A stretch of DNA of 64,000 nt from Candidatus Competibacter sp. (GTDB taxonomy: Bacteria; Pseudomonadota; Gammaproteobacteria; Competibacterales; Competibacteraceae). The notes under the pieces are model-generated. The model was not told where the DNA came from, ran no database searches, and saw nothing but the letters and a program-made list of their open reading frames with translations. The stretch covers positions 156,077 to 220,076 of the forward strand of contig JARSSH010000060.1 of assembly GCA_029624815.1 (NCBI GenBank), in the 5' to 3' direction. Both the position numbers and the translations under genes were made by a program. Shown one piece after another: positions 45,329-54,158 of this stretch. Each line of letters begins with the position of its first letter. Within the stretch, counting starts at the first letter, position 1.

Positions 45329-45937
45329 ATGGCGGATAAGACGGCTGAACAACGATCGGCGCGAGCCGCGGATGATATGAACGTCGCGGCGAGCCAACTT
45401 TCGGCAATGGTCGATGACGAACTCGACCGCCTGGAAATCGACCTGGTGTTGCGTCGGCTGTGTCGGGATGATGATTTGCAGTCCTGTTGGTCCCGCTATC
45501 ACCTGATCAGCGATGTGATGCAAAGTCATTTGCCCGATGTGCTCGCCCCCGATTTCACCGCGCGCATTCGCCAAGCGGTCGCGGTCGAGCCTCTGCCGTT
45601 GCAGACCGGCAAGGCGCTGCCAGCCTGGTATAAACCGGCCACCGGGTTCGGGCTGGCCGCATCGGTCGTGCTCGTTGCCTTGTTCGGATTCAAGCTGATT
45701 CAGACCGACGCTCCGCTTGCTCCCACCACCCTGTCGGTTGCCAGTAACCCATCCCCCTCCATTCCCGCGCCCTTCGCGGTTCGGGCCGCCGCCCGGCAGA
45801 CGGACGCTCCCAACGAGCCGGTGGAAGCCCGGCTGAGCCGTTATCTGGTCAACCATAACGGTTATGCTTCCCTGAGCAGCATGCACGGCATGCTGCCTTA
45901 TGTTCGCATGGTTGGTTACCAGCAGCCCAGTCGCTAA
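45329..45937 (+). CDS. rseA: Anti-sigma-E factor RseA
   Basis: A 202-residue single-pass membrane protein. The cytoplasmic N-terminal part has QLSAMVDDELDRLEIDLVLR and the CWSRYHLISDVM block that grips sigma-E; the membrane helix is at about 109-126 (ATGFGLAASVVLVALFGF); the periplasmic tail ends YVRMVGYQQPSR. In E. coli DegS and RseP cleave it under stress. It follows rpoE by 17 bases. The ATG at 45329 gives a slightly longer N terminus than E. coli; a start at MNVAASQLS is possible. Confidence 0.93.
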   Translation: MADKTAEQRSARAADDMNVAASQLSAMVDDELDRLEIDLVLRRLCRDDDLQSCWSRYHLISDVMQSHLPDVLAPDFTARIRQAVAVEPLPLQTGKALPAWYKPATGFGLAASVVLVALFGFKLIQTDAPLAPTTLSVASNPSPSIPAPFAVRAAARQTDAPNEPVEARLSRYLVNHNGYASLSSMHGMLPYVRMVGYQQPSR

Positions 45938-45948
45938 GACTTTACGTA

Positions 45949-46968
45949 ATGAAGCGCAAGCTATCGCACTGCGCCGCCCTGGTGTTCGCGGCCGGGTCTC
46001 TGCCACTCGCTGGATGGTCCCAACCGGCGGCCGAGGAGGCGAGGCACTGGCTGGAACGAATGATTCAGGCGACCCAAACCTTGAATTACGAAGGAACCTT
46101 CATCTACGTTCAGGGACCGCATGTGGAAGCCATGCGGGTTATTCACGGTGGTGGCCCCAAGGGCGAGCGACAGCGCTTGTTTTCCCTGAATGGCCCGCTG
46201 CGGGAAATTCTGGTGACCGATAACAGCGTGACCTGCCTATTGCCCAAACAGCATGCGACGTTCGGCGGCGATGGCTACGGAGGTTCCCGCTTTCCGCTGT
46301 CCGTGCCCCGCGAACTTGGACGATTGGAAGGTCATTACGAATTTGAAACGCTCGGCAAGGATCGCATCGCTGGTCTGGAAACGCAGGTGATCGCTATCAA
46401 GCCGCGGGATGCCTGGCGGTTCGGTTATCGGTTATGGCTGGACCGGCACAATGGCATGTTGCTGCGTTCGATCCTGCTGGATGGCCAAGGCTTCCCGGTC
46501 GAGCAGATCATGTTCACCGACTTTCAGATCAAGCCGCGGATCGATGACGAAGCCTTTAAATCGCCATCGCTGTCTTCGGAGGATGCGAGTCCGCCCGAAG
46601 CCGATCGGAATTCCAGCGATGGGCAGCCACCTTCCACCGTCGAACCGGTGACGCGGTCAGCGTGGCGCGTGAGCCAGTTGCCGGATGGTTTTGTCAAGGT
46701 GTTGCACAACCGTTTTATCAAAGACCCCAGCCGTCATGTCACCGAGCATATGGTGTTCGCCGATGGGTTGGCGACCATTTCGGTGTTCCTGGAGCGCTTG
46801 GATGGGGCGCCGGCGCTGCTGCAAGGCGGTTCGCAACTGGGGTCGATGAACGCCTTTGGCAAGTTGCTGGACGGCCATCAGATTTTGGTGGTCGGAGAAG
46901 TGCCGGCGGAAACCGTGCAGCGTATCGCCGCCGCGATTCAATACATTCCCGAGGCAGTCAAACCATGA
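45949..46968 (+). CDS. rseB: Sigma-E regulatory protein RseB/MucB
   Basis: A 339-residue periplasmic protein with a signal peptide ending near AGWSQ (residues 1-24). It has the lipoprotein-localisation-like large domain (ATQTLNYEGTFIYVQGPHVEAMRVIH, WRFGYRLWLDRHNGMLLRS) and a C-terminal MucB domain (PDGFVKVLHNRF, HMVFADGLATISVFLE). It shields RseA from proteolysis until it binds mislocalised lipids or LPS. A serine/proline-rich linker of about 25 residues around 210-235 is longer than usual. The last four bases overlap rseC. Confidence 0.94.
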   Translation: MKRKLSHCAALVFAAGSLPLAGWSQPAAEEARHWLERMIQATQTLNYEGTFIYVQGPHVEAMRVIHGGGPKGERQRLFSLNGPLREILVTDNSVTCLLPKQHATFGGDGYGGSRFPLSVPRELGRLEGHYEFETLGKDRIAGLETQVIAIKPRDAWRFGYRLWLDRHNGMLLRSILLDGQGFPVEQIMFTDFQIKPRIDDEAFKSPSLSSEDASPPEADRNSSDGQPPSTVEPVTRSAWRVSQLPDGFVKVLHNRFIKDPSRHVTEHMVFADGLATISVFLERLDGAPALLQGGSQLGSMNAFGKLLDGHQILVVGEVPAETVQRIAAAIQYIPEAVKP

Positions 46969-47438
46969 TTGAAGAGCGCGCGATGGTGGTGCAAGCTGGC
47001 GATGGCTACGCCTGGATCGAAATCCAGCGGCGTTCGGCCTGTGGCGCATGCGCCGCCAGCGAGGGTTGCGGCACGGCGGTGTTGGGAAAACTCTGGAGCG
47101 GTCGCCGGATCCAAGTGCGGGCGATTGCCGAAGAGCCGTTGCGGGCGGGCGATGAAGTGTGTGTCGGTTTGGCCGAAGGGGTGTTGCTAAGAGGAGCGTT
47201 GCTAGCCTACTCGTTGCCGCTACTCCTGCTTTTGGCGGGAGCGCTGTTGGGGCAAGCGGCGTTCGCCGGCGCGGGCGAGGAGCCCGTGGTGCTGTCGGGA
47301 GCGCTGGGTTTGGGATTGGGGTTTCTGGCGGTGCGGGTTCTGTCGAAGCGCTTTCGGGACGATATCCGGTTCCAGCCCCGGGTGTTGCGCCGGACCGCCG
47401 AGGCGCCGGTGGCGATGGGTGTACTTTCCCTGCCGTGA
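46965..47438 (+). CDS. rseC: RseC/MucC membrane protein
   Basis: A 157-residue protein with a short cytoplasmic N terminus carrying RRSACGACAASEGCG, four cysteines arranged as a possible Fe-S or zinc site, then two membrane helices (about 83-100 and 108-126). RseC has been linked to sigma-E modulation and to electron transfer to the SoxR-reducing Rsx complex in E. coli. The frame is open upstream inside rseB, but the ATG at 46965 gives the family N terminus. Confidence 0.92.
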   Translation: MIEERAMVVQAGDGYAWIEIQRRSACGACAASEGCGTAVLGKLWSGRRIQVRAIAEEPLRAGDEVCVGLAEGVLLRGALLAYSLPLLLLLAGALLGQAAFAGAGEEPVVLSGALGLGLGFLAVRVLSKRFRDDIRFQPRVLRRTAEAPVAMGVLSLP

Positions 47439-47444
47439 TGTCGC

Positions 47445-47512
47445 TATAATCGCTTCCCTGTTCGATAAGCATACTCGCAAGCCTCCGTGCCCGAGCGGCA
47501 GCGGGGGCTTTT
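47445..47512 (+). promoter_or_regulatory. Consensus -10 and terminator-like hairpin before lepA
   Basis: A perfect TATAAT lies at 47445-47450, just after the rseC stop, but no good -35 is present at 17 bases (TACTTT). Downstream, GCCTCCG (47481-47487) pairs with CGGGGGC (47502-47508), with an inner TGCC/GGCA stem, followed by TTTT. It could end the rse transcript, or attenuate a new transcript into lepA. Confidence 0.45.
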
Positions 47513-47578
47513 GCGCATCTACCCCAAACATTCGCTGGCCGGGATGGTGCGCCGGTGAGCGGGGTGCAGTGGAGCTAC

Positions 47579-49375
47579 ATGGATCATATTCGTAATTTTT
47601 CAATCATCGCGCACATCGACCACGGTAAATCCACGCTGGCCGATCGTTTCATCCAGATTTGCGGCGGGCTGAGCGCGCGGGAAATGGCCGAGCAGGTGCT
47701 CGATTCGATGGATCTGGAGCGGGAGCGCGGCATCACCATCAAGGCGCAAAGCGTGTCGCTGCGCTACGTGGCCCGCGACGGCCAAACCTACCAGCTCAAC
47801 ATCATCGATACGCCGGGGCATGTGGATTTCTCCTACGAGGTGTCGCGTTCGCTGGCCGCCTGCGAGGGTGCGCTACTGGTGGTGGACGTTGCGCAGGGGG
47901 TCGAGGCGCAGAGCGTCGCCAACTGCTACACCGCCATCGAGCAGGGCTTGGAAGTCCTGCCGGTGCTCAACAAGATCGACCTGCCAGCCGCCGACCCGGA
48001 GCGGGTGACGCGCGAGATCGGCGACATCATCGGGTTGGACGCCAGCCAGGCTCTGCGGGTCAGCGCCAAGACCGGATTGGCGGTGGCCGATCTGCTGGAA
48101 GCGATCGTCGCGCATATCCCGCCGCCGAAAGGCGATCCGGACGGACCACTTAAGGCGCTGATCATCGATTCCTGGTTCGATAACTTCGTCGGCGTCATTT
48201 CCCTGGTGCGGGTCGTGGACGGCCGGATCGCGCCCAAGCAGAAAATCCAGGTGATGTCCACCGGCCGGACCTTCCAGGTCGAATCGGTTGGTATCTTTAC
48301 CCCCAAGCGCGGCGAGCGGCCGGTCCTGAACGCGGGCGAGGTCGGCTATATCATCGCCGGCATCAAGGAGATCGACGGCGCACCGGTGGGCGACACCCTG
48401 ACCGGCGCGGATCGGCCGGCGGCGGCGGCGCTGCCGGGGTTCCAGCGCGTGCAGCCGCGCGTGTTCGCCGGGTTGTTTCCGGTCGATTCGGACGACTTCG
48501 GCAATCTGCGCGAGGCGCTGCAGAAGCTGCGATTGAACGATGCCTCGCTGTATTTCGAGCCGGAAACCTCGCAGGCCATGGGTTTCGGTTTTCGCTGCGG
48601 TTTCCTGGGCCTGCTGCACATGGAGATCGTCCAGGAGCGGCTGGAGCGGGAGTACAATCTCGATCTGGTCACCACCGCGCCAACCGTCGTTTACGAGGTG
48701 CTGGCCGCGGGCGATGAGCTTCTGAAAATCGACAATCCCGCCAGATTGCCGCCGGCCAACGAAATCGTCGAGATTCGCGAGCCGATCATCGTCGCCCATA
48801 TACTGACCCCGCAAGATTATCTCGGTGCAATCATCACGCTATGTATCGAAAAACGCGGTGTGCAACGCGGCCTGCACTATGCCGGCGGCCAGGTGCAACT
48901 GAGCTTCGAACTGCCATTGAGCGAGGTGGTGCTGGATTTTTTCGATCGTCTAAAATCGGTCAGTCGCGGTTTCGCCTCGTTCGAATACGGTTTCGACCGA
49001 TTCCAGGTTGCGCCACTGGTGAAGCTGGATGTGCTGATCAACGGCGAACGAGTGGATTCGCTGTCGGTCATCGTCCACCGCGACCAGGCCCAATACCGGG
49101 GTCGTGATCTGGCGGTCAAACTTAAGGAGCTGATTCCGCGACAGATGTTCGAGGTCGCGATCCAGGCCGCCATCGGTAATCAGGTCATCGCCCGCACCAC
49201 CGTCAAGGCGCTGCGCAAGAACGTGCTGGCCAAGTGCTACGGAGGCGACGTGAGCCGCAAGCGCAAGTTGCTGGAGAAGCAGAAAGCCGGCAAGAAGCGG
49301 ATGAAGCAGGTCGGTAAGGTGGAAATCCCCCAGGAAGCGTTTCTAGCCGTGCTGCAGGTGGATAAAAACTCATGA
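47579..49375 (+). CDS. lepA: Elongation factor 4 (LepA)
   Basis: A 598-residue translational GTPase that back-translocates or assists initiation on the ribosome. G motifs are seen: [14 protein letters not shown] (G1), [12 protein letters not shown] (G3) and [10 protein letters not shown] (G4). The LepA-specific C-terminal domain includes [21 protein letters not shown] (positions near 560-580). The ATG at 47579 ([16 protein letters not shown]) follows GGAG; the frame extends eight codons upstream. Confidence 0.98.
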   Translation: MDHIRNFSIIAHIDHGKSTLADRFIQICGGLSAREMAEQVLDSMDLERERGITIKAQSVSLRYVARDGQTYQLNIIDTPGHVDFSYEVSRSLAACEGALLVVDVAQGVEAQSVANCYTAIEQGLEVLPVLNKIDLPAADPERVTREIGDIIGLDASQALRVSAKTGLAVADLLEAIVAHIPPPKGDPDGPLKALIIDSWFDNFVGVISLVRVVDGRIAPKQKIQVMSTGRTFQVESVGIFTPKRGERPVLNAGEVGYIIAGIKEIDGAPVGDTLTGADRPAAAALPGFQRVQPRVFAGLFPVDSDDFGNLREALQKLRLNDASLYFEPETSQAMGFGFRCGFLGLLHMEIVQERLEREYNLDLVTTAPTVVYEVLAAGDELLKIDNPARLPPANEIVEIREPIIVAHILTPQDYLGAIITLCIEKRGVQRGLHYAGGQVQLSFELPLSEVVLDFFDRLKSVSRGFASFEYGFDRFQVAPLVKLDVLINGERVDSLSVIVHRDQAQYRGRDLAVKLKELIPRQMFEVAIQAAIGNQVIARTTVKALRKNVLAKCYGGDVSRKRKLLEKQKAGKKRMKQVGKVEIPQEAFLAVLQVDKNS

Positions 49376-49403
49376 GACACATAGTCTCGTCGTATGGATT
49401 TTT

Positions 49404-50258
49404 ATGCTCATGAATATTGATTTTGCTGCCGTTCTGGTAGCGCTGACCGTATTGACCGGTGGCATCTGGTTGCTGGATGCCCTGGTGTTGGCGCCACGCC
49501 GAACCCGTAGTCTCCTAATGGTGGGCGGTGGCGGTCGGGCGCGGTCGATGGTGGAGAGGCTGCCATGGTACGTGGATTTGTCGAAATCGTTCTTCCCGGT
49601 CATCCTGGCGGTGCTGGTGCTGCGCTCGTTCGTGGTCGAGCCGTTCCGCATTCCTTCGGAATCCATGTTGCCCACCTTGCTCAAGGGCGACTTTATCCTG
49701 GTTAGCAAATTTGCGTATGGCTTGCGGTTGCCGGTGCTCAACACCAAAATCGTCGGCAACGGTCAACCGGAACGGGGGGACGTGGCCGTATTCCGTTATC
49801 CGCGCGAGCCGACGGTGGCTTACATCAAGCGGGTGGTCGGCCTGCCCGGCGATGTATTGGAATATCATGGCAAGCACTTGTGGATCAACGGCCAACCGGT
49901 CCCGCTGACGCCGATCCCGGATAACCCCGGCGAACCGGGGTATCAACAATTCGACGAGCGACTGGGTCGAATCACCCATCGCATTCAAGCGCTGGCCGAC
50001 AGTCGCTGGGGGCTAACCGGATTCTGGCCCGAGATCCAGGCCCGCCGCGAGCCGGACGGCGAGGTCGACTGGAAATACCAAGTGCCGGCCGGACATTATT
50101 TCGTCATGGGCGATAACCGGGACAACAGCAGCGACAGCCGAGTTTGGGGGCCATTGCCGGAAGAAAATCTGATCGGCAAGGCATTCTTTATCTGGATGAA
50201 TTGGGATTGTGTAACCTTGAATGGTCAGTGCGGCCGAATCGGCAGTGGGATCAAGTAG
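49404..50258 (+). CDS. lepB: Signal peptidase I
   Basis: A 284-residue inner-membrane protease that removes signal peptides. Two N-terminal membrane segments (about 7-28 and 62-75) precede the catalytic domain with Ser87 in PSESMLPTL, Lys142 in AYIKRVVGLPGD, and the box GDNRDNSSDSRVWGPL. It follows lepA by 28 bases, the same order as in E. coli. Confidence 0.97.
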   Translation: MLMNIDFAAVLVALTVLTGGIWLLDALVLAPRRTRSLLMVGGGGRARSMVERLPWYVDLSKSFFPVILAVLVLRSFVVEPFRIPSESMLPTLLKGDFILVSKFAYGLRLPVLNTKIVGNGQPERGDVAVFRYPREPTVAYIKRVVGLPGDVLEYHGKHLWINGQPVPLTPIPDNPGEPGYQQFDERLGRITHRIQALADSRWGLTGFWPEIQARREPDGEVDWKYQVPAGHYFVMGDNRDNSSDSRVWGPLPEENLIGKAFFIWMNWDCVTLNGQCGRIGSGIK

Positions 50259-50280
50259 GCGAACTTGGGAGATACGAACG

Positions 50281-50682
50281 ATGCGCGCGAAACAGTTGGC
50301 GAAAAGCGGACGGGCTGGGAAACAGTATGGCATGACCGTCATCGGTATGCTGTTGCTGATCATTGTGATCGCGTTTGTCGCGTTGATCGGCATGAAGGTG
50401 GTGCCGATGTACATCCAGGTGTTCACGGTCAAGTCGACGATCGATAGTATCCGCAAGGAGCCGCAGTTGGCGCAGATGAGTCCGATCGAAATTCAAAACG
50501 CCATCCAAAAGCGGTTCGACATCGGCTATGTCAACAACATCTCGGCCCGGGATCTGAAGATCCGCAACGACCGCGGCGGCCGGGTGCTCGACCTGGTCTA
50601 TCAGGATGAGCGGGATCTGTTCTACGGCTTGTCCGTGGTGCTGAAGGTCAACGAAGTGATCCCGCTGACTCCGAAGCCGTGA
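50281..50682 (+). CDS. DUF4845 membrane protein
   Basis: A 133-residue protein with one N-terminal membrane helix (GMTVIGMLLLIIVIAFVALIG, about residues 17-37, similar to a pilin-like N terminus) and a small periplasmic domain. DUF4845 proteins are found between lepB and rnc in many gamma- and betaproteobacteria, as here; their role is unknown. The GTG of rnc overlaps its stop by four bases. Confidence 0.88.
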   Translation: MRAKQLAKSGRAGKQYGMTVIGMLLLIIVIAFVALIGMKVVPMYIQVFTVKSTIDSIRKEPQLAQMSPIEIQNAIQKRFDIGYVNNISARDLKIRNDRGGRVLDLVYQDERDLFYGLSVVLKVNEVIPLTPKP

Positions 50683-51344
50683 GCCTGCCGCTATCTCGTC
50701 TGAGCGCCGCCCTGGGCCATACGTTCCGCCAGCCCGAGTTGCTGGAAGAGGCGTTGACCCACCGCAGCGCCTCGCCGCATAACAACGAGCGATTGGAGTT
50801 TCTGGGCGATGCGCTCCTGAACCTGATCGTGGCCGAGCACGTATTCCGAAATTACCCCAAGGCTAGCGAAGGCGAATTGAGTCGGCTGCGGTCCAGCCTG
50901 GTCAAGGGCGAAACCCTGGCGGAGTTGGCGCGCGATCTGCGGTTGGGCGACTGGCTGCGCTTGGGTCTGGGCGAACTTAAAAGCGGGGGCTTTCGCCGCG
51001 AATCGATTCTGTCGGACACGCTGGAGGCGATTTTCGGCGCGGTTTATTTGGATGGCGGTCTGGCGGCTTGCCGCGATTTGGTGTTGCGCATCTACCAAGA
51101 CAGCCTGGAACGGTTGGCCGACGCCAACGACCTGAAGGATCCGAAAACCCGCCTGCAAGAGTACCTGCAAGCCCGGCAGCAGCCACTGCCGGTCTACAAC
51201 GTGCTGGAGATCGGCGGCGAACCGCACGCGCAAAGTTTTACGGTAGAGTGCGCGGTCGCCGAGCTGCGCGCGGTCGCGGCGGGAAGCAGTCGCCGCAAAG
51301 CCGAGCAGGAAGCCGCTCGCCGGCTGCTGGAGCAGATGCGATGA
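50679..51344 (+). CDS. rnc: Ribonuclease III
   Basis: A 221-residue double-strand-specific endoribonuclease. The catalytic signature NERLEFLGDALLNLIVAEH is at about 31-49, the second acidic cluster in SDTLEAIFGAVYLDGG, and a double-stranded-RNA-binding domain at about 151-220 (DPKTRLQEYLQARQQPLPVY). It starts with GTG inside the GTGA overlap, and its own stop overlaps the era ATG (ATGA). Confidence 0.97.
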   Translation: MSLPLSRLSAALGHTFRQPELLEEALTHRSASPHNNERLEFLGDALLNLIVAEHVFRNYPKASEGELSRLRSSLVKGETLAELARDLRLGDWLRLGLGELKSGGFRRESILSDTLEAIFGAVYLDGGLAACRDLVLRIYQDSLERLADANDLKDPKTRLQEYLQARQQPLPVYNVLEIGGEPHAQSFTVECAVAELRAVAAGSSRRKAEQEAARRLLEQMR

Positions 51345-52240
51345 CCACTGTCCGCGCCGGTTACGCCGCTTTGCTGGGCCGACCCAACGTGGGGAAATCC
51401 ACCCTGTTGAATCGGCTGATCGGTCAGAAGCTCAGTATCACCGCTCCCAAGCCGCAAACCACCCGGCACGTCATTCTCGGCATCCAGACCTTGCCGGACG
51501 CCCAGATCGTCTATGTGGATACCCCAGGTCTGCACCGTCGAGGCCAGCGGGCCCTGAATCGTTACCTGAACCGGGCGGCGGCCAGCGTGTTGGGCTATGT
51601 GGATGTAGTGGTATGGCTGGTCGAGGCGCTGCGCTGGACCGAGGAGGACGAAGACGTCCTGCGACGGTTGACGGATTTTGCGGGGCCGGTGGTGCTGGCG
51701 GTCAACAAGGTGGACCGGATCGCCGACAAGAGCCGCTTGTTGCCGTTTTTGCAGGATCTGGCCGCGAAACGACCGTTCAGCGAAGTGGTGCCGCTGGCGG
51801 CGATCGACGGCGACAACGTGGCGGCGCTGGAGCAGGTGATCGCCCGCTTGTTGCCGGCCGGCGACCTGCTGTTCCCGGCCGATCAGATGACTACCGCCAG
51901 CGAGCGTTTCCTGGCGGCCGAACTGATCCGGGAGAAGCTGACCCGACTCCTGCGCGAAGAGTTGCCCTACGCACTGACCGTCGAAATCGAACGGTTTGTC
52001 GACGAAGGTCGGCTGGCGCGCATCCATGCGCTGATCTGGGTGGAGCGCGAGACTCAAAAGGGGATCGTCATCGGGGAGAAAGGGGCGACGCTACGCGAGG
52101 TTGGCCGGCAGGCCCGCGAGGACATGGAACGCCTGTTCGGCCGCAAGGTGTTCCTGCAAACCTGGGTCAAGGTGCGCGAGGGCTGGTCCGACGACGAACG
52201 GGCGCTGCGCGGTTTGGGGTACGCCGACCCGGCATCTTGA
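51341..52240 (+). CDS. era: GTPase Era
   Basis: A 299-residue GTPase for 16S rRNA maturation. G motifs: GRPNVGKSTLLN (G1), DTPGLHRRGQ (G3) and NKVDRIADKS (G4). The C-terminal KH domain contains WVERETQKGIVIGEKGATLR and binds the 3' end of 16S rRNA. Translationally coupled to rnc by four-base overlap. Confidence 0.98.
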   Translation: MTTVRAGYAALLGRPNVGKSTLLNRLIGQKLSITAPKPQTTRHVILGIQTLPDAQIVYVDTPGLHRRGQRALNRYLNRAAASVLGYVDVVVWLVEALRWTEEDEDVLRRLTDFAGPVVLAVNKVDRIADKSRLLPFLQDLAAKRPFSEVVPLAAIDGDNVAALEQVIARLLPAGDLLFPADQMTTASERFLAAELIREKLTRLLREELPYALTVEIERFVDEGRLARIHALIWVERETQKGIVIGEKGATLREVGRQAREDMERLFGRKVFLQTWVKVREGWSDDERALRGLGYADPAS

Positions 52241-52273
52241 TCTCCCGCATCGATTGCCGGTTTTCCTCGCACC

Positions 52274-52987
52274 ATGCGCGTGTTGTTGCAACCCGCCTTT
52301 ATCCTGCACCGCCGTCCTTATCGCGATACCAGTCTATTGCTTGAGGCGTTCAGCCACGAGCACGGACGGCTGGGTCTGGTGGCGCGCGGCGCGGCGTCCG
52401 TCCGCTCGCGGCTGAAAAGCGTGTTGCAACCGTTTGTGCCCTTGCTGTTGTCCTGGAGCGGAACCGGCGATCTGGCGGCCTTGACGGCGGCCGAGGAAAC
52501 GGGACGCCCCGCGCCGCTGCCGCCCGGCCAGGTGCTGGCCGGACTTTATGTCAACGAACTGTTGGTGCGTCTGCTGCCGCGACAGGATCCGCTGCCCCGG
52601 TTGTTCATCGCCTATCGGATGCTGCTGGTGGAACTGGCGGCGGCCGACGCGGAGCCGCCGTTACGGCGGTTCGAAAAGCGCCTGCTGGAAGCGTTGGGCT
52701 ACGGGCTGAGCCTGGATCGCGACGCAGCCAGCGGGACGCCGATCGTTGCCGAGCAGCACTACTGCTACGTGCTGGATCGGGGTCCGCTGGTCGCCGATTC
52801 AGGAGTGTCCGGCGTGCCGATTTCCGGTCGGGGACTGCTGGCGTTACGCGACGGAATGCTGACCGACCCTGCCGTGCTGCGGGAGGTCAAGCGTCTGACC
52901 CGCGCCGCCTTGGCCGAGCAGTTGCGGGGGCGGGTGCTGAAGACGCGAGAACTGTATCGAGTCAAGCGTGAGCCGGAGTCGGAATGA
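52274..52987 (+). CDS. recO: DNA repair protein RecO
   Basis: A 237-residue recombination mediator that loads RecA on SSB-coated DNA together with RecR. The OB-fold start MRVLLQPAFILHRRPYRDTS and FSHEHGRLGLVARGA are typical; the middle helical part includes LYVNELLVRLLPRQDP. The zinc-binding cysteines of some RecO proteins are absent, as in E. coli. In E. coli pdxJ would follow; here it does not. Confidence 0.95.
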   Translation: MRVLLQPAFILHRRPYRDTSLLLEAFSHEHGRLGLVARGAASVRSRLKSVLQPFVPLLLSWSGTGDLAALTAAEETGRPAPLPPGQVLAGLYVNELLVRLLPRQDPLPRLFIAYRMLLVELAAADAEPPLRRFEKRLLEALGYGLSLDRDAASGTPIVAEQHYCYVLDRGPLVADSGVSGVPISGRGLLALRDGMLTDPAVLREVKRLTRAALAEQLRGRVLKTRELYRVKREPESE

Positions 52988-53037
52988 CGCGATTTCGAGG
53001 ATTCGCCCGCCGCTCGATAGTGCTGCTGGCGACAGTC

Positions 53038-54027
53038 CTACGGAAAGCCGTGCAGAATCGCCCGGGCTTCCGTCGCCGGCATGCGCGGCCCCAGGCGAGT
53101 CACCAGCCTGGCCGATGCCGCTGAAGCCAGGGCCCCGGCGCGTCGGTGGTCCCAACCCTGGCCCCGGCCATAGAGGAAAGCCCCGGCGAACATGTCCCCG
53201 GCACCGACCGTGTCCACGGCTTCCACTTTGACTGGGTCGATGTCGATCAGGGTCCGACCATCCCAAACCAGCGCGCCCTTGGAACCCCGAGTGATCGCGA
53301 ACTCTTGGCTGAGGGTCTTGAGATAGTCGAGTGTGCTGCTCAGGTCCGCGGCGCCCGCCACGCCCTTGGCCTCGTCCTCATTGGCGAAGAGCAGATCCAC
53401 GCCCGAGCCGATCATCTCCAGCAACCCCGTCTTGAAAAACCGGACCATGTTGGGGTCGGACAGGGAAATGGCGGTCTTGACCCCGGCTGCTTCAGCGACG
53501 CGCTTGGCCGCGATGCACGCCTGGCGGGCGGTCTCCGAGGTGACCAGATAGCCTTCCATGTAGAAATATCCCGAGTCGCGCAGGGCGTCCTCGACCAACT
53601 CCTTGGTGGACAAACCGCCGCTGATCCCCAGGAAAGTGCAGAGGGTGCGATCGCTATCCGGCGTGACCAGCACCACGCAACGGCCGGTGTGCCCCGGCTC
53701 TTTCTCGGTATGGTGATTGGTGTCCACCCCGCCATCGCGTAGATCCTTCATGTAAAAATGGCCGAGATCGTCTCCCGCGACCTTGCAGGAATAGAAGCTG
53801 GACCCGCCGAACTGGCGGATCGCGATCATCGAATTGGCCGCCGATCCCCCCGAGCTGCGCTGATGGGGGTGCGCGGCCAGATGATCCATCATCCGCAACT
53901 GAGCTTCTTCATCCACCAGGGTCATCACGCCCTTGTCGATGCCCAGCGCTTCCAGATCGGCAACCTCGACCTCATACTCCATGTCCACCAGGGCGTTGCC
54001 GATCCCGTACACGTCATATTTCGCCAT
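53038..54027 (-). CDS. PfkB-family carbohydrate/nucleoside kinase, adenosine-kinase-like
   Basis: A 329-residue ribokinase-fold enzyme. GGSAANSMIAIRQFGG near residues 60-75 is the first PfkB signature, and VDTVGAGDMFAGAFLYG near the C terminus holds the catalytic aspartate and anion hole. The sequence pattern is closest to bacterial proteins annotated as adenosine kinase. Adenosine made by AhcY would be a sensible substrate, but this is inference. It lies opposite in strand to recO with 50 bases between the stops. Confidence 0.85.
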   Translation of the reverse strand: MAKYDVYGIGNALVDMEYEVEVADLEALGIDKGVMTLVDEEAQLRMMDHLAAHPHQRSSGGSAANSMIAIRQFGGSSFYSCKVAGDDLGHFYMKDLRDGGVDTNHHTEKEPGHTGRCVVLVTPDSDRTLCTFLGISGGLSTKELVEDALRDSGYFYMEGYLVTSETARQACIAAKRVAEAAGVKTAISLSDPNMVRFFKTGLLEMIGSGVDLLFANEDEAKGVAGAADLSSTLDYLKTLSQEFAITRGSKGALVWDGRTLIDIDPVKVEAVDTVGAGDMFAGAFLYGRGQGWDHRRAGALASAASARLVTRLGPRMPATEARAILHGFP

Positions 54028-54158
54028 AATGCCTCCGTCATCGATGGTTAAGGTTGTCGAGTCATGCGCTTTCCGTATTGGCTTTTCGCGGGAGCCGTTG
54101 GCCGGCGATTCGAGTAGTTGCCGTGCACGATCGGATTCCGGCAGATCCGGGTTCGATA

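Noticed and set aside
47873..48814. A 313-codon minus-strand open frame inside lepA
   Set aside because: Antisense to conserved LepA domains, with no ribosome binding site or recognisable motifs.
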